From Janthinobacterium sp. (GTDB lineage: Bacteria; Pseudomonadota; Gammaproteobacteria; Burkholderiales; Burkholderiaceae_D), in assembly GCA_003133225.1 (NCBI GenBank), contig PKWL01000058.1:1-52580 (forward strand): a stretch of DNA of 52,580 nt, read 5' to 3'. Below are positions 46,505 to 52,580 of this stretch, piece after piece. The notes under the pieces were generated by a model. The model did no database searches, was not told where the DNA came from, and saw only the letters and a list, made by a program, of their open reading frames with translations. Made by a program: the position numbers and the translations under genes. Within the stretch, counting starts at the first letter, position 1. Each line of letters starts with the position of its first letter.

Positions 46505-47047
46505 TTACTTCGTGGCCGGGTCCAAGTAAAAAATTGCGAATGCCATAAAAGGCGTCTTGTCATGCGCCTTCTGAATTTGCAGCTCAGCGCAGTCCTCGGC
46601 TACGAAGCTACGCCAATTTGGAATGCTCGCTTTGGCAAACACAGCGTTGGCTTTGGACCCGACGCGAAGGTCAAGCGCGAGACAGGCGTTGCGCGGCCCG
46701 GCATGACTGTAGTTAACGCCCCTGATTTCAAAGCCAAACGCCGTCATCCAAGGCTCCCACAACCCTTTTTCAGTGCCAGCTACGATGCGATCCAACATGT
46801 CTGCGAACGGCAGCCCTTTTTTGACCATTTTGCAAATGGACTCGAGCGACGACGCAAACCGGGGGTCTGGGCTGCGTTTGCTTGCGCCGCATTCGGCAAT
46901 TGCCCTTAGCTCCTTGGCCACGGCTGCCTCACGCTCAGTGTAGTCGCGCATTCTCGCGTACAGTTCGCTGTCCAAAAATGGATTTGTCGCTTGCTCCGCG
47001 TGCGCCTCAGCGCGTTTTTTGGGCGAAATATAACCTGTCTTTACCAT
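46505..47047 (-). CDS. Hypothetical protein, 180 residues
   Basis: A predicted soluble protein that starts MVKTGYISPKKRAEAHAEQA and shows no signal peptide, membrane helix or cysteine cluster. A helical, charged N-terminal half (YTEREAAVAKELRAIAE) is followed by a mixed alpha/beta half (WMTAFGFEIRGVNYSHAGPR). I do not recognise the family. Codon use looks like a real gene (long, open, with ATG and a composition like the neighbours). It lies in the accessory patch upstream of the higB chimera, so it may be horizontally acquired. Confidence 0.55.
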   Translation of the reverse strand: MVKTGYISPKKRAEAHAEQATNPFLDSELYARMRDYTEREAAVAKELRAIAECGASKRSPDPRFASSLESICKMVKKGLPFADMLDRIVAGTEKGLWEPWMTAFGFEIRGVNYSHAGPRNACLALDLRVGSKANAVFAKASIPNWRSFVAEDCAELQIQKAHDKTPFMAFAIFYLDPATK

Positions 47048-47335
47048 GATTTAAAAAGTAGGGATGTAAGGTCCTCAGTTTAACATCGGCCCGCTTGTAG
47101 GCGTGCTGCTCGGCTCAACGGCCAATGCGCATCGACCAGACAAGACCTTCTGTCGCGCCAAAACGTGCACGTTTAGCAACCGTTGCGTTCGCGGCAGCAC
47201 GAATTACACAAACGATGGCTCAAGCCGTAGGCCGTTTCGTCTCACTGGCGGTAACGGCACTCTGTCCTCCTTCAAAAGAATAACGGCCACTCCAGCTGGA
47301 TTTCCAGTGCCACGTTGCAGGTGCCGTGTCCCACC

Positions 47336-47965
47336 TTAGATTAGTTTGCATGCCTCATCGAAATCGAGCCGAGGACTGCGTGAGAACAACTTGGCGGAGT
47401 CGCCATATCCTATGTTGCACAAAAAATTCGCTTTGATGTGGCTGTCCGGAAAATACTCGCACTCGAAGTTCGCCCGTTTTTCAGCAGGGAAGAACTCATG
47501 GTCCACTTTTGCATTGTCAAAGCCAGACATTGGCCCGCAGTCGAGTCCCAACGCACGCGCTGCAATAATAAAATAACCACCCTGTAGTGAACTATTGCGC
47601 CGTGCCGTGACTTCCGCCAATTCGGGCGTGTTGGCGAACCAGGAACGTGCATCCGCGTGCGGAAATAGTTTTGGCAATTGTTCATAGAACTTTCCGTCGT
47701 ACCCGATGATGGCCGTAACCGGCGCCGCCATCGTTTTATCAACGTTTCCCGGTGCCAATGCCGGCAGCAATCTCTGTTTCGCTTCCGGTGTGCGCAGAAA
47801 CAAAATTCGCGCTGGGGAACAATTGGCACTGGTCGGTCCCCATTTCATGACGTCGTACAGTTCCCGCAACAGGTCATCGCTGACGGACCTATCGGACCAT
47901 GCATTGTGAGTACGGGCCTTTCGAAACAGCAAGTCGAGGCTTTCATCGTTCAGTTGGTTGCTCAT
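47336..47965 (-). CDS. rutE: Nitroreductase-family malonic semialdehyde reductase (RutE-like)
   Basis: A 209-residue FMN-dependent nitroreductase-fold enzyme that reads like Rut[61 protein letters not shown] and [10 protein letters not shown]. RutE reduces malonic semialdehyde to 3-hydroxypropionate in uracil breakdown. No other rut genes are present here, so the physiological substrate is uncertain. The ATG at 47965 has GAGG eight bases upstream. Confidence 0.88.
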   Translation of the reverse strand: MSNQLNDESLDLLFRKARTHNAWSDRSVSDDLLRELYDVMKWGPTSANCSPARILFLRTPEAKQRLLPALAPGNVDKTMAAPVTAIIGYDGKFYEQLPKLFPHADARSWFANTPELAEVTARRNSSLQGGYFIIAARALGLDCGPMSGFDNAKVDHEFFPAEKRANFECEYFPDSHIKANFLCNIGYGDSAKLFSRSPRLDFDEACKLI

Positions 47966-48289
47966 AATTTCCCTCATAATTTCCTTTAATCTGCGAGGCA
48001 GGAGGTGCGGCAGAACGCTGGCGATAAGCCTAGCACAGGAAGGGCAAGAAGGCAGATTTTTCCCATTTCATCGAACGCTCGGCGATACATGCATTGCTGG
48101 AATTGTAGATTGGCCTTGCATGGACGACTCGGCCTGATTTTCACGCCCGTCACTCGTTTCCTTGAGGCGAACCAAGCAACAATTTCGCCCAGTCGTCGGC
48201 AGCCTTGCAAAGGCCACCGCGCCACTTAGTTTAGGAACGGGGGAGGTTCGACTGCGCCATCAAGGCGCAGTCGAACGGGGCGGCCGCAG
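47966..48289. other. Intergenic, no gene seen
   Basis: About 320 bases between rutE and the hydrolase gene. Near 48236-48286 a GTTCGACTGCGCC/GGCGCAGTCGAAC-type inverted repeat lies just after the hydrolase stop and could act as a transcription stop for that leftward gene. Confidence 0.5.
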
Positions 48290-49123
48290 CTACGCGAGGA
48301 ACTTAACAAGCTCGGCATTCACCTCTTCGGCATGCGTCCATAGTACCCCGTGCGGGCCGCCCTTGAGCTCGACGAACTGGACGTCCTTGATCATTTTTGC
48401 TTGCCTTCTTGACGTCGCGTCGGGAGGGAGAATTCGATCGGCATCGCCATGCAAGATGAGAGTAGGCACATCGTTTTGAGAAATATCCTTGCGGAAGTCC
48501 TCGCCCCATGCGTTGACACAAGCCAATGTGCCGATAGCGGACGCGCTGACCGCGACATTCCAGTTAGCTTCAAGCACGCGTTCACTCACAAGTTTTCCGC
48601 CAGTGATGTCGTAATTGTAAAAGTTGCGCAAAAATTCGATCAAGAATGAGGGCCGGTCGGCCGTAATTGCCGCACGGATGCCGTCAAAGACGCTCGCATC
48701 CACGCCTTCCGGATTGCCGTCCGCTTTCACCAGATAAGGTCCAAGCGTACCGATGAGCACGGCCTTGCGAACGCGCTTGGATCCGTATTTGGCAACATAT
48801 CTCGTGACTTCGCCGGTACCCATCGAGAATCCTACCAGCCCTACTTCTGTGAGGCTAAGCGTGGTCAGTACGGCGTCAAGATCAGCCGCGAAGGTGTTGT
48901 AGTCATAGCCGCCCGAAGGTTGGCTGGATCTGCCGAAGCCGCGGCGATCATAGGCGATGACACGATGGCCCGCCCCCAGCAGAGCTGCCGTTTGTTTTTC
49001 CCATGAAGAGGCACTCAACGGCCAGCCATGGATGAGTACTATCGGTGAACCCGAGCCGTGATCCTCGTAATAAAGCTCGATCGGCATTGAGTTTTCCTGT
49101 CCAACCTTGATAAAGCTGCTCAT
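48290..49123 (-). CDS. Alpha/beta-hydrolase (haloperoxidase/esterase type)
   Basis: A 277-residue hydrolase of the non-heme chloroperoxidase/arylesterase group: VLIHGWPLSASSWEKQ oxyanion region, RVIAYDRRGFGRSSQPSGGY, the nucleophile Ser100 in GLVGFSMGTGEVTRYV, and a C-terminal acid/base pair in HGDADRILP and GGPHGVLWTH. It likely hydrolyses small esters; perhydrolase activity is possible. The ATG at 49123 has GAGGAAA six bases upstream. Confidence 0.9.
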   Translation of the reverse strand: MSSFIKVGQENSMPIELYYEDHGSGSPIVLIHGWPLSASSWEKQTAALLGAGHRVIAYDRRGFGRSSQPSGGYDYNTFAADLDAVLTTLSLTEVGLVGFSMGTGEVTRYVAKYGSKRVRKAVLIGTLGPYLVKADGNPEGVDASVFDGIRAAITADRPSFLIEFLRNFYNYDITGGKLVSERVLEANWNVAVSASAIGTLACVNAWGEDFRKDISQNDVPTLILHGDADRILPPDATSRRQAKMIKDVQFVELKGGPHGVLWTHAEEVNAELVKFLA

Positions 49124-49951
49124 AACGGTTTCCTCGGTTATCTGCAAAATCAGTGGCGACGCTGCCTCCGCCCTGCCATTCTCATGGGCCTAGCCGGCAT
49201 TTAACTATGCTACCCGTCACCCACGTGCAGAGAATGATCCGCATCAGAGCCCAGCCTTCTCGCCGCCAGCCAAGCGAGCCATACGCGACCAACTTTTCGG
49301 CCACCGGTTTGTGATATTGCGAGCACCCAAAAACGTCGAGCGGCGATCACTGCGGACGTGAGGTTCAAAAGAGGCGGAGGGAACATGGAGCGGAACGCTC
49401 CCGCCTGGAAAATGGATTCGGTGGACCTGGGGTATACCGAGATAGGCGGGCCGCCATGGGTTCCGGCTCGTTGAGGCCGATCAGCTCTTGATCCAATACA
49501 CAAGAGCCAGCGAGGGTGGCGGCGTGCGCCCGGCGTTTTGCCATCGCGCTCACAGATCGGGCTGCGCATGAAGGCGTTCGCGAGCATGACCATCGCCGAT
49601 CGCCTGCTTGACAATGATCAGCGACTGTCTTGGTTCCCCTTAATTCGCTTGCCACGCAGGGCCGCATGGTCCAGGATGGATACACGTCTTTTCTGACAAC
49701 GGCGCTGCATATCGATGAGTAAGCCGAAGCCAGGTTAAGTTTCAGATTCCGGTCGGCAGCCCTACGACAACGGGAGGTAATTTGTCAATAACCCGCCACC
49801 TGGCTAAGCCCAGGTGGGCGCTTGTGAAGAAAGATATCCTAATTGAGCAGGTTCCTCAGTACGGAACGCCGACTCCGTTGCGCAGCAAGCAAAAGACCAA
49901 GGTTGCAATGCTTCGTCAATTCCAAACGCTTGAAGTGACGGATGCAAACTA
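49124..49951. other. Non-coding or decayed region before the structured RNA
   Basis: About 830 bases without a credible gene. A short SDNGAAYR reading near 49690-49715 recalls the core of DDE transposases but ends at once. An 8-bp perfect hairpin (CCACCTGG at 49796-49803, CCAGGTGG at 49810-49817) may belong to the left part of the structured RNA element that follows. Confidence 0.45.
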
Positions 49952-50071
49952 GGTGTGGGCGCCGCGAAACGCTCTGTCGCAGATGTAAGTCCTAAGCTGC
50001 TGCGCCGCCGAAGGGCGACGCAGCGCAAGATGCGCGACACACCGTAAGGGCAAGCATTCAAGGAATTAATC
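49952..50071 (+). ncRNA. Candidate omega-RNA/HEARO-like structured RNA
   Basis: Directly upstream of an IscB-like open reading frame. A closing stem of ten pairs joins GGTGTG (49952-49957) plus GCGC (49959-49962) to GCGC (50032-50035) plus CACACC (50038-50043). Inside it, CTGCGCCGCC (50000-50009) pairs with GGCGACGCAG (50014-50023) across a GAAG loop with a single mismatch. The tail (GTAAGGGCAAGCATTCAAGG) runs to the ATG at 50072. Position and fold fit the HEARO/omega-RNA that guides IscB; the 5' guide end is not defined and could reach back to about 49790. Confidence 0.5.
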
Positions 50072-50218
50072 ATGGTGTGGGTACTCGATACAAGCGGCGA
50101 TCCTTTGATGCCGCGCAAGGAAAAACGGGCCGGGCTGCTGCTCGAGCGGGGCCACCCGCGCATGCAATCTGACCGGACGGCTTCGCCTAAAGGACGCTGC
50201 GCGACCGGGCCGGTCTAG
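50072..50218 (+). pseudogene. iscB: Truncated IscB N-terminus (PLMP/RRXRR domain)
   Basis: A 48-codon frame beginning MVWVLDTSGDPLMPRKEKRA and continuing GLLLERGHPRM, which matches the N-terminal PLMP domain of IscB-type RNA-guided nucleases (typically VLVLD...PLMPCxxxRARxLLxxGRAxV). Homology then fades; a shifted frame reads RLKD, as in the next IscB segment, and TAG follows. RuvC and HNH domains are absent because the dps-like gene begins 25 bases later. It is a decayed relic; the RNA in front of it looks better preserved. Confidence 0.65.
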
Positions 50219-50243
50219 ATTGGGGCATCCATCGGAGAATTTT

Positions 50244-50804
50244 ATGAAAAACGAAGTCACGACCAAAGCTCTTTCGACCAAGCAAGACCTCAAGCGCAGG
50301 CAGAAGGCGCCTTTGATCACCCCGACCGACCTCAGGCCGGCCGCGACCAGGGATATCACGGGAGCGATGAACGGCATCCTGGCCGATGTATTTGCGCTTT
50401 ACCTGAAAACCAAGAATTTCCACTGGCACATGAGCGGCCCCCACTTTCGCGACTACCACTTGCTGCTCGACGAACAGGCCGAGCAAATTTACGCAATGGC
50501 GGACCCGATCGCCGAGCGCATCCGCAAGGTGGGAGGCACTACCTTGCGCTCGATCGGCCACATCGCCCGCACCCAGCGCGTGCTGGACAACGACGCCGAC
50601 TACGTCGAGCCGGAAGACATGCTGGCCGAATTGCGCGAGGATAGCAAGACCCTGACGGCAAGCTTGCGCGCCGCCCACGAGGTCTGCCAAGTACACAACG
50701 ATATCGCCACCACCAGCCTGATCGAAGTCTGGATCGATGAAACGGAAAAGCGTACCTGGTTCCTGTTCGAGGCGAGCCGCCGGCCCGATTCCAGCGCCCG
50801 CTGA
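50244..50804 (+). CDS. dps: Dps-family ferritin-like DNA-binding protein
   Basis: A 186-residue Dps: FALYLKTKNFHWHMSGPHFR and LLLDEQAEQIYAMADPIAER contain the His/Asp/Glu ferroxidase ligands shared between subunits. A lysine/arginine-rich N-terminal tail (TKQDLKRRQK) can bind DNA. Dodecamers store iron and protect DNA from peroxide. The ATG at 50244 has a GGAG motif upstream. It stands just after the iscB relic. Confidence 0.92.
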   Translation: MKNEVTTKALSTKQDLKRRQKAPLITPTDLRPAATRDITGAMNGILADVFALYLKTKNFHWHMSGPHFRDYHLLLDEQAEQIYAMADPIAERIRKVGGTTLRSIGHIARTQRVLDNDADYVEPEDMLAELREDSKTLTASLRAAHEVCQVHNDIATTSLIEVWIDETEKRTWFLFEASRRPDSSAR

Positions 50805-50941
50805 ACTGGTATTAACTCGTTGAAATTTGCGCTTCGTGCTTTCCGACAGCGCCAACATGTGACGCCTCGACTCTCGCCGATCCGAGACGTGTCACCTGCC
50901 AGGGAAACCGAACAAGCGTCGAGCATAGGCCCGGTGTAGCC

Positions 50942-52558
50942 ATGACTTCAACTCCCGTTCCGCTGCCATCGCCATCAATTCCTGCCGCGCCGCTGAGCCC
51001 GTTTAAGGAGCGCGCGTTCGCGGTGGTGTGGACGGCAACGGTCATCTCCAACATCGGATCGTGGATGCAAAACGCCGCGGGCGGCTGGCTGATGATCTCG
51101 CTCAATCCCGATCCGGGAATGGTGGCCATGGTGCAGGTGGCCACCGCCCTGCCGATGTTCCTCATAGGCCTTCCAGCGGGGGCGCTCGCCGACATTTTTG
51201 ATCGTCGGCGCCTTTTGCTCTCGATGGAAATTCTTGGCACACTTCTGACGATGGCAATCGCGCTGCTGGTGGCTTTACACCGCGTAACGCCTTCTCTATT
51301 GCTGGTCCTTACGTTCCTGTCCAGTGCGGCCGCAGCATTGGCTGTTCCCGCTTGGCAGGCCGTCGTGCCGCAACTGGTGGGGCGCGATAAACTTCCGCAG
51401 GCAATCGCACTCAATAGTGTAGGCATCAATATCAGCCGCGCAATCGGGCCCGCTTTGGCGGGACTCAACATCGCGTATTGGGGCATAGCGGCGCCATTCT
51501 GGCTCAATGCCATCAGCAACCTCGGTGTTATTGGTGCGCTTTTCTGGTGGCGCGCCGGAATGGTTTCCGCGCGGCAGTTGCCGCCCGAGCGATTCGGGAC
51601 TGCTGTCGTGGTCGGCCTGCGCCATTGGCGCTACAATCCGCATCTGCGAGCAACGCTAACGCGCGCCGCCGGGTTCTTTCTTTTCGCGAGCGCCTACTGG
51701 GCCCTTCTGCCGCTGGTAGCGCACGATCAGATCTCCGGTGGTCCGGAACTCTACGGCCTGCTGCTGGGCGCGATCGGGGCAGGTGCCATCGCCGGCTCGT
51801 TTGGTCTGCCGCGATTGAAAGCGCTTCTTGGCCCGGACCGTCTGGTCGCTCTTGGGTCAGCGGGCACGGCGCTAGCTCTGGTGCTGTTTGGCTCGGCGCA
51901 CCAGCCGGCGCTAGCATTTGCGGCAAGCATCGTCGCGGGAGTATCGTGGATCACGGTACTGGCGGTACTGAACGTTTCGGCGCAGCTGGCACTGCCAGGA
52001 TGGGTGCGGGGGCGCGGTCTCGCAGCCTACGCCGTGGTCATGTTCGGTGCTTTGACGCTCGGAAGTTGGGTTTGGGGCGAAGTCTCCTCACTGATCAATC
52101 TATCCGTAGCCCATTACATCGCCGCGGCTGGCGCGCTTGCGGGAATTCCGCTGTTGCGGCGATGGAAGCTCCAGACCGGCGCGGGGCTGGATTTGACACC
52201 TTCCATGCATTGGCCAGATCCGGTCTTAGCGGCGACGGTCGGCACCGATTGCGGCCCCGTCCTAGTCACGCTCGAATACCGGATCGCCCCGGAAAACAGA
52301 GATGAATTTTTTGCTGCCATCGAACGCCTCGCTGCCGTGCGCAAACGGGTAGGCGCCTACCATTGGGGCGTGTTTGAAGATGTGGCCGACGAAGGTCGGT
52401 GGCTCGAAACGTTCATGATTGACTCGTGGGGCGACCATCTGCGCCAGCACGATCGCGTAACCAACGCCGACCGTCCATTAGAGGATGCGGTGCGTAAGTT
52501 CAATATGGGTGGGCCACCCATAATTTCGCACTTCATTGCCGCGCCGGGATTGCCGTAG
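50942..52558 (+). CDS. MFS transporter with C-terminal monooxygenase-like domain
   Basis: A 538-residue member of the MFS_3/DUF894 group. Twelve membrane helices occupy residues about 25-410 (start VVWTATVISNIGSWMQNAAG; motif A-like LPAGALADIFDRRRLLL). The last 105 residues form a soluble alpha/beta domain (LVTLEYRIAPENRDEFFAAI, GAYHWGVFEDVADEGRWLET) that resembles antibiotic-biosynthesis-monooxygenase (ABM)-type ferredoxin-like folds and is a regular part of this family. The substrate is unknown; drug or siderophore export is the usual guess. Confidence 0.88.
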   Translation: MTSTPVPLPSPSIPAAPLSPFKERAFAVVWTATVISNIGSWMQNAAGGWLMISLNPDPGMVAMVQVATALPMFLIGLPAGALADIFDRRRLLLSMEILGTLLTMAIALLVALHRVTPSLLLVLTFLSSAAAALAVPAWQAVVPQLVGRDKLPQAIALNSVGINISRAIGPALAGLNIAYWGIAAPFWLNAISNLGVIGALFWWRAGMVSARQLPPERFGTAVVVGLRHWRYNPHLRATLTRAAGFFLFASAYWALLPLVAHDQISGGPELYGLLLGAIGAGAIAGSFGLPRLKALLGPDRLVALGSAGTALALVLFGSAHQPALAFAASIVAGVSWITVLAVLNVSAQLALPGWVRGRGLAAYAVVMFGALTLGSWVWGEVSSLINLSVAHYIAAAGALAGIPLLRRWKLQTGAGLDLTPSMHWPDPVLAATVGTDCGPVLVTLEYRIAPENRDEFFAAIERLAAVRKRVGAYHWGVFEDVADEGRWLETFMIDSWGDHLRQHDRVTNADRPLEDAVRKFNMGGPPIISHFIAAPGLP

Positions 52559-52580
52559 GTCTAGGAGCCTGTCGGACTTT

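Noticed and set aside
49688..49720. SDNGAAYR reading like a DDE transposase core
   Set aside because: Only eight or nine residues match before a stop and nothing upstream supports a transposase; chance cannot be excluded.
1..52580. CRISPR arrays
   Set aside because: No regularly spaced direct repeats of 24-40 bases were noticed anywhere in the window.

Overview
The window looks like a betaproteobacterial chromosome, most likely Oxalobacteraceae (Massilia/Janthinobacterium relatives). The basis is gene order and protein character: recR-ybaB-dnaX-ffs, glyA-nrdR-ribD-ribE-ribB-ribH-nusB, and ybgC-tolQRAB-pal-cpoB followed by tRNA-Lys. This is recognition from gene content; no database search was run.

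Layout. 0.6-6.2 kb: a cytoplasmic histidine kinase with an IS3-OrfA-like N-terminal helix-turn-helix, a DUF167 protein, a spermidine-synthase-like protein, a degenerate CheY-like receiver, and a coupled methyltransferase/glycosyltransferase pair. 6.9-13.1 kb: an overlapping isochorismatase/EamA exporter/GlxA-type regulator operon. Its regulator is cut by a complete 3,732-bp transposon (9269-13000) with 25-bp inverted repeats and a 5-bp AGAGG target duplication; removing the element and one AGAGG copy restores the regulator frame exactly. 13.6-18.4 kb: a copper-resistance island (small Cys/His-rich exported protein, DUF411 protein, CusF-like chaperone, copper P-type ATPase, GDCCVxC protein) with a palindromic candidate operator in front. 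18.9-25 kb: three cyclic-di-GMP type signalling genes around a tRNA-Ser. 25.2-45.4 kb: the conserved core (recombination and replication, 4.5S RNA, ubiD, a lytic transglycosylase, riboflavin synthesis, glyA, the Tol-Pal system, tRNA-Lys). 45.4-50.2 kb: an accessory patch after tRNA-Lys with toxin-antitoxin debris, an unrecognised gene, rutE, an alpha/beta hydrolase, and a structured RNA followed by a truncated iscB-like open reading frame. 50.2-52.6 kb: a Dps-family gene and an MFS transporter.

How genes work together. The rib genes make riboflavin. The RibB protein carries a GTP-cyclohydrolase-II-like domain that has lost its zinc cysteines, so a separate ribA must exist elsewhere. Tol-Pal-CpoB link the inner membrane, peptidoglycan and outer membrane. 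The copper genes combine periplasmic copper binding with ATP-driven export.

The most unusual signals are: an apparently intact omega-RNA/HEARO-like structure in front of a decayed IscB N-terminus; the transposase-HTH/histidine-kinase fusion; an in-frame chimera of an alpha/beta-hydrolase and a HigB toxin; an RT-less group II intron remnant; a slippery heptamer in dnaX with a nearby -1 stop; and the precisely bounded transposon. All assignments rest on reading the sequence and recalling family motifs.
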